DNA from: Dipylidium caninum
Taxonomy: Eukaryota > Platyhelminthes > Cestoda > Cyclophyllidea > Dipylidiidae
Length of the DNA stretch: 64,000 nucleotides
Assembly: GCA_017562135.1 (NCBI GenBank)
Contig: QEYB01000266.1
Coordinates: forward strand, 558,001 to 622,000
Direction: 5' to 3'
Numbering within the stretch: the first letter of the stretch is position 1; each line of letters starts with the position of its first letter. The translations under genes and the position numbers were made by a program. The notes below the pieces were generated by a model. The model worked only from the letters and a program-made list of their open reading frames with translations. It was not told the origin of the DNA and made no database searches. Shown here piece after piece: positions 50,801 to 63,700 of the stretch.

Positions 50801-53800
50801 CATGCCCTTAACTCGGTCCAGGCCCTGAAAGTGCGACAAAGACCAGTACGTCGGAGTGTCGACATTCACGTATGAAGTCAGTAGGATGTGGCAGGTGTTT
50901 AAATTGTTTTATATCCACAAACGAGCACAGCCACGGGTCAGGTCAACACAAAGGTTCTCCTCCTCCGTGCAATTAGATAGAAGCGGGAGTGGTAGATTGT
51001 TCTGCTTGATTAAGACTGTGACTGGTCAGCGTGCAGCCACCTGGACCACATGGAAGTGGCAGACCTGACGCCCAGGTGCTCAGGCTAGACGAGTCGGCGG
51101 ACGCTTCCTGGCGCACTTATGGGCCCTCGTCCACGACAGCTTAAATGCGGCTCTGAGGCGACTGCTCGGCGCTCTACCAACCACTTGCTCTTTTGCATGT
51201 CCCGTTTTGCACCACTTGTGGTGACATCCTTAGGTGTTGTGCAGGTACCCTGCTCGAAGGGTAAAGGCGCGCTTTCGTGAATAGCCTCCTCATTCTTTGC
51301 CACAGGGCAAAGCCGGTTTTGCAGGATACAACCCGAAGAGTGGGAGGAGTCTGCAGCCCAACCTGGACTACATCGCACCGGAGGTCCAGTTGCACCACAC
51401 CATGTCGCCGTTGGCAGATATCTTCTCCCTCGGTATGGTGATCTGTTCCATCTTCAACGGCGGTGTTTCCCTACTTCACTGCGAGGGCAGCTTATCGAAA
51501 TATGCAAAATGCATTGAATCCGTAAGTAGAATTTTGCAACCCTCGAGAAATCTCAACCAAAGGTGGCCTGGCCAGCAGGTGAAGTTGCGAACTTCCATCA
51601 AAATGCAGACTGAGAAGCCGAAGCAAAGCAGTTCTGGCACATTAACTGCCCTGGAAAGAGCCAGCGTTGGGGAGTCGCTGTGGGCACAGGGACTGTGGTT
51701 TCGGTTAACAATTTTTGTCGCCGCGTACGTACTTGCAGCGAGTTCGAGATTTAAGAGTCGCTTGAAGGACGCACAGAAGGATGGAGCGGCTCTCGGTGCA
51801 TACAATTACTTTAAAGGCTAAATTAGGTGAGGATTAGAGAATACGTCAAATTAAACAAAGAATGTCCATCAAAATAATAGGCGTACAATGCTATACCAAA
51901 GTAGCCGTGTATACTCCACAAGGGATACAGTAAGGAGGCATTTCAGCCTCTACTTTCTGCTTCAACCCAGTGTCGAGTTGGGATCACACCGGAACTGGTC
52001 GCTTGCGGTTAGCACGCCGCGAAGAATCTGATGCAAACGAGGTCAGGGTGGAAGCTAACGTTCCGTGTCTTTCGGCCCCTCCGGCGTTAGACTGAGCATT
52101 GGGAACTGAAGATATCGGAGTAACACAGGAAATAGGCGGTTCCTTCTCTGGCTTCCCCTTTTCATCCTCGAAAGTCTCTGAGAAGTGTTGAAGGGTTGTA
52201 ACAAGGGAAAGCTTTCCACTTAGAGTAGGAGGGAGGTTGGACGAGGTGTTGAGTCGGGGATTAGAGTCGGTGACAGTAAGTGCTGACCAAAGCTTATTTT
52301 CCAGATTCCCCAAAGGTTCCAAGTAATCACTGATCGAATGCCAAAGCCGCTGGTTGAACCCGTGAGGAAAATGATTAGCCAAGATGTTCGAGAACGACCC
52401 ACATCCCAACTCCTTGTCCTGGTACGTCCCATTTTTCTCACTACATTCTCAATTCAACCGCCGAAGTGATTGAGCCATCTGGTTGCCATGAGATGTCTTT
52501 TACCTACTAAAATACCGCAAGATTGGATATATGAAGGGGAGATGGTTACCTCATCCAAAGCCACAAGGAGAAGACGAGGAAGTGATTCTTTGATGATTGA
52601 GTTTCCCACATGATCTCCCCGCCCTCTCGGCGGTTTCTAACTTGGCATGGCATGGCTCCTGTGAGACGCACGGATGCCTTCTGTGCCGTCTCCGTGTCGG
52701 ATCAAGTGGTGTGTGAGATAGATGCGCTGGCACTTCGAAGGGGGTGGAACAAAAGTGACGCCGTCTTGAATGACCCTATCCCGCGCCTCGTTCAAACTCT
52801 TGATCCGTCAGGCGAATGCGAAGCACAAAGAAGAGGGTCTGCGTTCTTGGCCGACCTCACTCCACCTCGCCATTGTGTGCTCTCGTCATAGTGCGTTGCC
52901 CAAAACCAGGCACCCGAAAGGGCTATGCGCCGGATGTGAGTAGTGACCGATGGGGCAGTTCACCGAGGAAATGTCGCCGTCCGAAGGCATGCATAAACCA
53001 GCCCGATTTGGGAGTAACCGTAGACAGACGGATGAAGGAGGCAGACTGCGAGGCCATACATCTAGAGGGTTTCATAGTTCCTTGTTTCTTTGCTTTCTCG
53101 CTCTGACGTTTCCATGATATTAAATTGAGTGAAGGGTTCCTTAAACACACGCACTGCCCTCGGCCGACCCACAATCCCTGACGCCCATCTTCGTGCACAG
53201 CTTGGGTTCGGCTGTCAGGACGACGAAGTTTTGTTTAGCTTCACCCTGATCAGGCCAATTACTGTCTGCCACCTTGAGATGGCGTTTTCGGCCGCCATCA
53301 CTACGTTTTACCCAATTCTTTGTCAGTCTCCACGGCTTCGAAGGCCTCCAACCAAGTCCCCACTTCAACATGTTGAACATAGCCGAACAAATGCCTGTGT
53401 CGCGATGCGGATGCGGACGGGACAATTTTCTTCATTAAGGAACCGTAAGCATCGCAGAAGGTCCGCTCCAGCGACCATTTCCCACGACTCAAGCTTATGA
53501 ATTGCCACGCATGAGTTTCTCATCATCAGCAGTTAAGCCACCTCGTGCGGGGAAGGGGCTAGAGGGCCTCCACCGGCACCCAAAGCTGCCTGTGCGCACT
53601 TCACGTCGTCCAGATCCAGAATTCGTATTGTCACTGAGTGCCAGAGGAGAGAGGAAGCCTTCTCTCAGATGGTGCGCAACCTAACAGAAGGTACACACGC
53701 GGTAGTCGGCTCAACGCTCTCTCAGAGGCAAGGTCACGACTCTCATCCCTGCTCACCTACTCATGTGTGTAGGAAAATAACACGATAGAAACCAAGTTTA

Positions 53801-56800
53801 AAATTTGCAGTGGACGAAAATAGCAAAATGAATTGTGCATTTATTAAGTTGAGCGCATGAGTATGAGCGCTAGGCAGAAGTAAGTACGAATATCCCGCCA
53901 TATGGATGGGCTCGAGTGCTCTGCACTTACTCGCTGGCATTTTTTAGGTGAAACAATATCCTGTCCCATTGCATTCTCTTGAGACAAATGCCCATGATGT
54001 TATTAAAAGTGCAGGCGGTAATATTCCCCTCCGAGCTCCCGGTCCAAAAGGGGTAAAGCTCATCGCCCATCGACCGCGTCGAAGTTCTTCGCCGAGGGTG
54101 TGTGGCGGGCAGGCCTTCCCGCCCGCCTCCACGGATCCACTTAGACGTTTGGCGGCCTCGGCATTATTGCGGCGTCGTGGGCACGATTCCCGGGTCCGGT
54201 GGTCCGTGCCGCCACACGTGGACGAACAGTGCCGATCGTCCGGCGACCCGGGAAAAGCGAACGCCACCTGTGAAGGAGACAGCACCAATGCCTCTTTGCT
54301 ACTTTAAAATGCATCCGAGGTGTCGAGGCGGCCGACACACATGCACATTCTACCTCAAGTGAAGCACGCCGACTTGCCGTTAATTTTCGTTCACTCCCTT
54401 CCGACGTCGTGTGTTGGACACCGACTTGAATGACGGTCGGGGGGCGATTCCTGCCCCAGACTAGGACGAGGACAGAAGTGGCGAGTCTGCTCTTATTGGA
54501 GATTAAGGATAATCCTGTCGGAGTGAAGAAGGGGATGACCGTACTTATTTCTTTTCACATGAAATTAGTTTAATATACATGATCCAATGCTAAACAGCCG
54601 TGTTTTCGTTCTTCCCCAGCTGAAACTCTTCAACAAACCATCCCTTCTCTCGTACGAAGGACTTCTCACCCTCCAACACCGGTCCCAAAATCAAATTAAG
54701 GAATTTTTCAATCGGTTCGCTAAGGCCATCCCCGAATTCGACGAGGTGATTGTACTCGATTGCTGTCTTTCCCCGCCCCCAAGCCCCTTCTCGTGGGCTT
54801 CCTTCGTTGTCTATCCTTAGCCACACGACTCACAAAATCTTGCCGGGCCACTTCCATACACCACCTTCATTCCCTTACTGCGGTTCTCGGGACTGAGGTT
54901 AGTGGGAGAGCCTGGAGGTAGCGTTAACCTGATTTCAATCATGTCATTCGCACACCAGTCACATGGGTGATGGAGCTGGATGTGATCCGCGTCTTAGCAA
55001 CACCCTCGGTTTTGTGTGCTAGTTACCCCTTAGTTAGATGCCTGAAAAATGAGACCAACAGCAAAGCAGAGGAAACGAGATGAACCATGAGGTCTGAACC
55101 ACTTCCTCAGTCCTGAGCCGTGAGAAATTCCGCCTCGCGGAAACGCGCCCTGTTTTTTATTAACATTCACCCTCCGCCGGTGAGTCCAGTTTGAGGCGTA
55201 AAGTGTGCACTGTGTGAAATACAAAAACCGAATGGGTCCTTCTTCAGAAAAACGGCGAATTTTGACTAGAGGGAGCCGAGGAGGAATAAATGCCGCGATT
55301 TTGAGGGCAAAAACAAATTTACGTCGGTATTGCCAATGCAAACAGTAGCTTATTCCATCTTCCTCACGAACATCCTTGCAGGTCTTCCGCTATAGAAAGG
55401 TGCTTCCATTACTGTGGAAATGGTACGACAACCACCCGGACCTGCAGTCCTTCGTCCTGCCCTCCATCCTGGCCACGACCCACATAGCTGAGAGGCCGGA
55501 CTTCGAGCTGCACCTCCACGACCGCCTCTGCACCGCGCTCCGGGGTCCCAAGAACAAGCAGGTGAATAGTCTCTTTGCTGTGCCGTTGGGAAGGTGCGTG
55601 AATTGCTCGAACGAGCCCCCCCCCGCCACATCTATCTGCGTTCACATAGTTAGAGTTGAATTTTTAAATATTAGTGACCGATTAGGACTTTACGGTTAAC
55701 TCGGCCTCTGCAGTTGAGAATGAATTAATTGTTTTGCCGAAAACTCTCGACCGCTACTTAGTAAAAGGAGGCTGTGGAAGATTTTTATAGGACCAGCCGA
55801 TTTCAATCGAGATACAAACAGAGGCGAGGTGGAGAAACATGCTGAGAGTTCCCGCGTCAGCATGGTAAAATTCAGCATCGAACGCAAGTTTAGAAACGGG
55901 TGGAGTAAGTGACTCCCTCGCAATGAATTCATCCTCACCGAAGGGGGCACCAGCGGACTTTTAGTCACTCCGCTGTCCTCGTCCCCGGTCAGCTCAGCAA
56001 TACCGTGACAGCACCAGTGAGGGTTCCACCTCCGGCGGTAGCCTTCCTTCAGCTCCTTTGATTAAACGAGCGCCTCCAAACACCACCAACTGCTCTTCGT
56101 TCAACATAATTTCGCAAATGTCCTGTGAGGCGGCTGCTCAGTGTCGTAGAGCGCTGGAAAAGTCGGTGCGAGGATTTGAATGCCATCACTGCGGACACAG
56201 ACCTTGTGGAAGTTGGCCATTTGTGAAGAAGTTCTTCCCGATCTTATCAGGACGGCCACTGCGCACTTAGTGCAGAAGACACGGTCCACTCTTGAGCGGG
56301 GCCGAGGCATCACAATGCCAGTCGATGCACAGCGGAGTTTGTGTCCCACGAAAAAGCCCGCCCCCTTACACTTGGTAAATAACTTATTTTTTAGCCTTAG
56401 ACGTGGGTAATTGGGCTGGGAACATTCGCCATCCTTTGAAGGCCCATCACGAGTGACTTTGGTCAGACTCCGCGAGCTCAATTAAACATGAGGCTAATTT
56501 CTTGAGAGGCCCCGAGGGAATTGAGCATTTTACAAGACTGTCATAATAATTGTCGCTCAGCGCCTCAGGGACATTATAATTATTAATCAGAAAGGAGTAG
56601 GAAATTTCACTCCTCACGAGGCTCACTAATTGGGAGCCGATCTGCCGCCGTCCCGGCGGGCGACCACGTCTTGAACCGGCGCCAACTCCCCAACTAACTC
56701 GCAACTGCCACAGCTACGCCTTTTCAACCCTCTCTTAAAACGGGCTAATCTTTCTAGTGATAGTTGCTACGTCAATCTCATTTCGTATGACAGACTAACT

Positions 56801-59800
56801 TGGTGCTTTGATGTCCCGCCACTTGCCCATTTTCCGACTTTGCAGACAACGCTGGTTGCACTGGATTTGGTGGAGTTCTTCATCAAGTATCTCAGTCCCG
56901 AGGAGATAATTGAAATCGTCCTGCCTGACATCACATGTTGCATCAGAATTGGTAGTCGCAAGTCCCTGGTACGTCCACCTTATCCGCGCTCTTTGTGCAC
57001 TGGAAAGCCGCTTTTTCGCTGTTGGCGAGTAGTCGCAGGCCCGCACATTCGGCCACCAGGCGAAGGTTCTGAGGAGGGTGCACGTGGATGTGTTTCCACG
57101 TGGTAGTAGAGCTAGACGGATCCCCCAGATGGTAGAGTGTACCCACCAGTCTGCACTTGCGGCCAGGAGAATTTCTTCAAGTGGTGCCCTGCACTCAGTC
57201 GGCACGGAACCGTCATGCCCGCGAAGGTTGTAGCCAGCGCTTGACTTCATCAACCGTGCCGAAATTCCTCGTGTTATGATGCTTTCTTGAACCCCTGCTT
57301 GGGCAGTGCAATTTTGTTTTGGCATTTTAGGACACTGTGAGGAATGCCGTCTACGTGTTGCACGGCTATCTTGGATCGGAAGAACTGGAGAATCACCTTT
57401 TCCCGCGACTAAAAGATGCTATCGAGGAGAATGGCTCTTCCAGTTTGGTGAGTAAATCCTCTCTCCACTTTCTCCTCATTGACACTTATTGTTAAGCATT
57501 GCAGCTCCTCCGAGTCCTATGCAAATTTATAGTGGAGTGTGGCAAGCATTCACTGCTCCGTGGTGAACAACCTTCTTGCGTTGTCCTCCCTTTCTGCCAG
57601 TGAAGAAAGTCCTGGCACGAATGTTGGCACACACCAGCCGCCAGCATGTTGCTAATGGCGGTGTCTGGGACATCAGACGGTGGGGACTTTGTTGTCACTC
57701 AAAACAACGCCATTTAGGCGCCACAAACTATGAAGACTGTGCCATTTCCAGGGCGGTCAGCCGACTACTCAAACGCGTAGTTTTTTTGCGCTCCTCCTGA
57801 ACAGCCCGTACAACTGTGAATGAAGTGTAACAATTCAGAAAGCGGGGGTCAAATACCCTTCCACCGGCGCATTTTGTTACGGCAGCACAAATTCACTCAC
57901 CGCAGGCGTGGCCAGTCGAATTCGCAGCCGCCTTCGAGTACTCGGCCATCCGAGGTAGACAATTTGGGGGGTGTCAAAAGGAATTAAGTTTGAGACGACA
58001 AGACGGGGTGGGTAGACTCACCCACATGGCTCAGGCATCAGCGTTAACTCCCACTCTGAACTCGAGAGTGACTTGCCCTCGAAACAACTAGCTTTGGGCG
58101 GGGCAAACATCCCTTTTTGCACGCCTACGCGGCATGCTCCAGTCCTCTCGTAACATCCGGACGGATGAATTAACAGTCGAAGTAATCCACGCTGACTCCT
58201 GCCCCCCGATTTGCAGATTCAGAGCGTCATCGTGGAGTGCATGGAGAGCCTCATCCCCCACTGCACGCCGGCATTTGTGAGCAAGGACCTCCTCGTCTTC
58301 CTTGCCTCCATGCCCACCGCCAGCATCGACGTCGTCCTCAATGTCGTCGGTAAAGCCTTCCTTATTCCCCACCCTGTGCGCAATTTAACACGCCGAGTAA
58401 GTAAGTCGGACGTGATACAAAGGAGGAGAGACACCTCGGGAGTAGGCGGTTGTACCTTTCTGTTAGCTTTTTGAACTTGCCTTGCAATGGTCAAAAAATA
58501 GACGCAAGTGGTGTCATGTTGGAACAACAAACATCTGCATTGTGGCGGTGGATTCGCCTCTGAGACTCCGGCAACGGCCAGGTTGAAGGTCTTTTAAGTT
58601 AAATCACTTCCTAAATTGAGGGAAGGATGAAAAATTGGCTTCTATTCTGAGGACTTCCGGCAAGTCATCCAGAATTCTACGCTCTGCCGATGCGTTTCAT
58701 GGTCTTTAGGCTTCATGGTGCCAAGGATGCTCTTAGAGACGCCATTCTTATGTGAGCGACAGGCAAAATGACGGGAGGGTGGTTGTGGACTGAAGGAGAG
58801 ATGGGCGAAGTGCGCGTGAATGGGACAGCTGCGGCTATCAGGCGTTTTCACCAAAATCCCCTGATTCATGGCCTGCGATGCAAACTTATTCCCTTACTGG
58901 CATTCCACGCTCTACCAGTGTTCGTTTTACCGCATTCTACCACAGTCGACTGTCTGCCCGCCCTCCAGCTTCAAACTGCTCTCGAGCTTCCACTCATACT
59001 TAACCCGCAAGTGGCCGAACCGCTTTCCTTTCCCTTTCTAAAGTCGCAGCCATGCAAGGACTAGGAAATACACCTCTGCCTTTGCCCAAGTATGTCTATC
59101 TTTGCGGTAACATGTCGGGGACCGTCGGACTCGCCTGTCCCAATATGCCTCCACTTGTACCTTTCGGACACTGTGACTGTCGCTGCACACAATCAAATGC
59201 ACTTCGCGGCTGGGAAAGTATAAGTTCGCTCGGCCAAATGCTTTGCCCTCTGGCTGCGGTCAGTGAGACCTCAGCGCCCCCGACGAAGGCGTGGAAGGCA
59301 GGTGCAGGCACTAACTCCCTCTCTTGGTGCTTTACCCGTAGGCATCTTCAGAAAGGTACTTTGCGGGTGCGAATTCCACGTTCCCTACTCACTCATTGCG
59401 ACCAAGCTGCTTCCGCCGTTGGTGCCTCTGCTCATTTCGAAGAAGTTAAGCCATATGGAGGTAAGTGGAGAGTTTATTGTGCCATCCTCCTTCTCACTGT
59501 CCACCGCCTCTTAACCGTGAAAACACAGTAAAATAGATGCTTGACTACCGTTTAAAGTGCCTTATTCGCGTTATCGCAAGGGTGTTGAAGAAGGCGCCTC
59601 TGCGGGTTGAGAGATGTCGATAACCCCTGTCCAACTACCCCTTTGGGAGCGGCGTGTAACACATTAATTTGTTAGCGTTGAGTGCGTCTTCTAGTGCCTT
59701 AAACTTTTTCTCCTCTTTTTCTAGCCCAAAGTCAACCTGTTTTTGCCAACTAGTGGGGTTATCTCACCACAACTCACGCGATTTACCCCGGTTCGCTTGT

Positions 59801-62800
59801 TGAAATAACCAAAAAGTGTCACTTCGTTGGTAGAAAAGATTTTGTCGTGGAGTTACGCTTCGTTCTCCCCACCTTCTCTCCATGCCCCTTTACCCTTTTT
59901 CCCTTCCACTCTCGTCTTTTTTGCCAATCGCATATGCAGCCCTATTTGCTCAATGCTTCGGAATCCCACATTTAGTGAAAGAAGTGATCCACCAGCCGAG
60001 AAATAGAAGTGGTCCATACGATTTTCGTTGGGATGTAACTGCAGTCGGCAAGATGTAACTGCAGTCGGCAAGACGATTCATGCCAGACCGACGGCTGACG
60101 TACGTTCTCAGTTTGCGGTTGTCGCCTTAAGCGCATAAAATATGGGTCGGAGCGGGACGTCTCCTTTGTCCCGAGGTAAATCACAGTAAAACCCTGGCTG
60201 TAATTAGAAAAACGGCATTACTCCGATTGGGAAACAACGCAAAGAGCCTTTGTCAGTGAGGGAAAATTCCTAACAGGACTGGCAATTAAGGCCTGAAGTC
60301 TGTAATTAGCAGAGTAGAGGTTCGGAGAGCCCCTGGTTTTGCGATAAGTTTGTTTGGTTCCTGCCCTCCTCCTTCCGTTGCGTCTGTTAATTTGCATGCC
60401 TTATTCAGTGACACACACCGGCACTCATAGAGTCCTCACTGCTCTCCAAGTGCCAACACGAAAGAATTCGTGCATGGAGTCGTCATGATGCCGTCTGTGG
60501 CTTCCGCACCGCAGGCAACGCGCGAGTCGTTCAGGCCACTCTTTGTGGCGGGTTCATGAACACGTAGTTGGAGTGGCTGTGGATTCAGCTTTTACTCGGC
60601 GCCTCACACAGCAGCAAAGCATTAGGAGCACATGACTATGCATAATTTAATGAAGCGGTAAATCAAATTACTCCGGCTATACAAGCCGGACTATTAGATT
60701 TATCCGTTTACCGTATTGTTTGGTCTTACGAAGAGGCCTCCGGCGCAGGCTGCGCACCTCACCCCTCACGAGGCGGCCAAGCCTCAGCTCTAAATGTGGG
60801 CTAGGGCCTTTTCCTCCCTCAATGGCACGCCCTCCCTCCCTCCCTACCTCCGTCACTCTCCCTCGCGCCTCCTCCCACCGCCCAAATGTCTGTACTGCAA
60901 ACGCAGTGGTCAACACGTGCGGTTTGTTGAAGGACTCGGTGGAGGCGAGGCGGTCGGCTGTTGCAATCCCTGCCAGTCCTTTCTGGTTCCCAGTTAGTGT
61001 GAGATTCCTAGAAGGGGGTGGGGTGATTTGTGGTGTTGCGTGGAAGACTGCAGGTCATTTACCTCCACAGACCGTGTGAGATCGCGAAAAGCGGTCGTGA
61101 TGGAGACTACGACACCGCTCGTGCCTTTCCCCGGACGTCGAAGGAGAAAACACTCGGTCCATGGCATAAATAAGAGGGAGTCGGTGTAAAGGCCGACAAC
61201 AAGAGCGAGAATGAGGAATACGGGGAAACACATGATTTGCGAACGAAATCTCGGCGACCGATTTGCATAAAGAGTTTAGTGGATGGTCGGACGGAATTTG
61301 CTGTTGTCAGCATTTATACCACCGCGATCTGAGTAGATCCACTACCTGTGGACCTCCGTCCCCATCTGCCTCACGAAGGCACTGTTCTAGAGGCCTGTGG
61401 GAGGAAAGTAACTCCAATGGCAATAGAGTTACTTTTAAAATCCCTCTCACATACCTTCACCCGCCCGGTGATCACAATAAAGTAAACTTATAATGTCGTT
61501 TCAGACAAACCAAACTCTGCATGTGACACCTTGCAAGCGACGTGCTTTCCCCGGATTTAGGAGAGTTTAAATTGGTCAAAACCCCTCAAATTTGTCATTT
61601 GATGAATGACAGCGGCCGCCAGTGTGTCACAGCCAGAATTTCATTGCCTGTTGCACCCCATCTGCGGACATATTCCGCCTTGTCCTCTTGGCACGATGAC
61701 ATAGAATCGTTTCTGATGCAAAGTTTATTTTTATGTGCCACGTCAGTGAACCTAATTATTCCCTGTGCACGCGGACGAGAGCGTTAACGGGTACTGGGGA
61801 TGAAATTGTCGCCATAACGTCGCCGTTGTAAGTACCCGGAGGGGGACTTTACCAAAATAAGAGGACTTGCAGTTTGTCCTGCTTTCATGAGGGCCCGGCA
61901 ATCGCGTGTGTTAACTGGACAACGCGGAGTATTGCTGTGGGATCCGTGAAATAATGCTACATGCGAAAGGGGGCAGCCGTCGCGCGTGCAGTGCGCTGAT
62001 TGCGGGCCGCGCGGGGGCAGTGGTCCCCACCGCCAGGCGCGCCGAGAGGCGTGGACGCCTGTCCCTCGGCAGCGCGTTGGCCGGCCTCACCCTGTGACCC
62101 TCCTTTGCAGTTCCGTGCGCTCATGGGCGTGGCTCGTCTGATGCTGGAACAAATTGACCGTGGCAGGACCATCGAGTATGCGCGGAAGAAGAGTCTCAGT
62201 GCGGACGAGGGCATCATGGACTACAAGTGAGACTGACGACCCTCCACCCGTTTCCACACCGTTTACCATGCGTCCACTTTGGGATTTCCCCACTCAGTCT
62301 AGGGTCTAAATTATTCAGGAAGGCGGGTGTTAGTTTTTGTTAAGAGTGGCTTTTTTCAACAAGTTTTTGCCTTTCCACGCCGCCACGTTTATTAGTACAA
62401 GTAGGCTTCAGGCCAATGAAATGCGGTTCGCTCATTAACTAATTCATTCTTTCCCTGCCACTGGCGCGACTTATCTGTAAGTGCAATCGTTTCCTGCACA
62501 AGCCTCCATCCCACATTTAGTGCCTCATGCCTCCAAATGGCCCACTCGACATCCTGTCGCCTTTACCAACGAGATGAGTCCCTCGACTTCGCGGAGCCTT
62601 CGCGGTTCCCGTCACTCGGGACAGGGCAGAGTTTCCCTGGCAACTAGGGGAACGCTGCCCCTGCAAAATTTTTGCCTTTCGCTTGAGGAAACAGTCACTC
62701 ACACCTCCACTGCCGGAATTTCACAGTTTGAATGACTAGAGCGCCGTCATGTGAGGCGGCAATTTATGCCACTCTGCGAAAATCCCCCGCGCATCTAATG

Positions 62801-63700
62801 GGAATGCGACGACAATTTGGCCTCAACTGCTGCCCCGTTGACTGTTTTATTAGTACGACAAAAGCACTCTAGTTTGCGCCTGCCATGCTGCTGGGAGTGG
62901 CGGATGGACGCAAAAATTCCTCCACACTACTCTGCTAAAGCACTTGTAATGGTTGGGAAGACATAACTTAAGGCAATAAGGCAGATTACAACAAACTGGC
63001 GCTCTGCCTCTTCCACCTTCTCATTGTGCACGAGTTTTCTCAGAAAATAAAAAAAAATTCTTGTAACCATTCGCATATTTAGGCAGTTGAAGGGCTCTGG
63101 TGTGTGTGTGTGTGCACGCATAGCATCTTATTAATCCTTTCCCTACTTACGGTTATTTTGGCAAATTGAGCAAAATTTTAAATCGGAAACAACGAGAATA
63201 AGAGCAATGACCGCAACAACGACATCCACTTCACCCACGAACACTCAAATGCTCTTTTAGCGCGAGGGGAAGCAGCGGTTACTGCAGGAATCTCCCGCTG
63301 ATCGCCATGCAGCAGCCCACAATCGACTTCTCCAGAAGTCCGCCCAGCCTCAACCACGCCAACCCGCCACGGCCACGGTCCCACTCCTCCGGTCTGTCTC
63401 CCCTCCTCGTGGATAAAGCACCCACCCTCACTTCAAAGCCATTTACCTCTAAACATCACAAGGGCTGAACTCTCAGTCGGATGTCACCGCCGATGTTGCG
63501 ATGTTGACGGTGATGAGGGTTGGACTGAGAAGGGAGTAGAATGCATGTGTCCACGTTTTTCCTTACAGACTCGAATGCTTTTTCGATCGGCAACCAGTCG
63601 AGCCCGTCCCCCTGGAGTTCCAGTCGGCAGTTTTTGCACCGACTCCGAGCCTCCAGTCAGTGCTCCGAGACCATGCTCCAGCGAGGCTCTGCGCCCTTCG
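47804..63700 (+). CDS. SCYL2: SCY1-like pseudokinase 2 (SCYL2/CVAK104-like), 3' end outside window
   Basis: SCYL2 proteins bind clathrin and AP2 and act in endosome-Golgi trafficking. At least 15 exons: 47804 to about 47965, 48698-48858, 49168-49240, 49570-49614, 50590-50733, 51306-51521, 52305-52421, 54620-54745, 55382-55561, 56846-56968, 57331-57447, 58217-58349, 59342-59460, 62111-62226 and 63569-63700; from the second on, all phases agree. Kinase-fold landmarks: FKAGLEFCWQVYEAH (degenerate glycine loop), SLQHKRILRVFSE, CFYLSWISEPLAG, VTDALRYLHG, HCNICPSSIFVNN in place of HRD-x4-N, GFGLAE in place of DFG, YIAPEV and ADIFSLGMVICSIFNGG. Then come VRERPTSQLLVL and HEAT repeats such as YRKVLPLLWKWYDNHPDLQ, IIEIVLPDITCC and LLPPLVPLLISKKL. 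About 650 residues are covered; the rest lies beyond 64000. The donor of the first exon is uncertain. Introns reach 2.6 kb. Confidence 0.9.
48011..48032. repeat. (TG)11 microsatellite
   Basis: Eleven perfect TG units in the first SCYL2 intron, about 45 bp after the likely donor site. Confidence 0.95.
50315..50362 (-). pseudogene. tRNA-Gly-like 5' half
   Basis: On the minus strand, TAGCGCAGTGGTAGAATACT is an exact box A (TRGCNNAGTGG) and closely resembles the D-arm region of tRNA-Gly. No good box B or acceptor-stem partner follows within 70 bases, so this is not a complete tRNA. It lies in a SCYL2 intron, antisense to that gene. Confidence 0.35.
60032..60071. repeat. Perfect 20-bp tandem duplication
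   Basis: Two adjacent identical copies of GATGTAACTGCAGTCGGCAA in the long SCYL2 intron between exons 59342-59460 and 62111-62226. Probably a recent slippage or duplication event. Confidence 0.95.
60830..60846. repeat. (CCCT)n short pyrimidine microsatellite
   Basis: About four CCCT units within a pyrimidine-rich stretch of the same SCYL2 intron. Confidence 0.8.
63101..63114. repeat. (TG)7 microsatellite
   Basis: Seven TG units in the intron preceding the last SCYL2 exon of the window. Confidence 0.9.

Noticed and set aside
53948..54362. Open frame preceded by TTTTTTAG, considered as a SCYL2 exon
   Set aside because: The exons 52305-52421 and 54620-54745 join in phase and match the family without it, and its translation resembles no HEAT or kinase segment.
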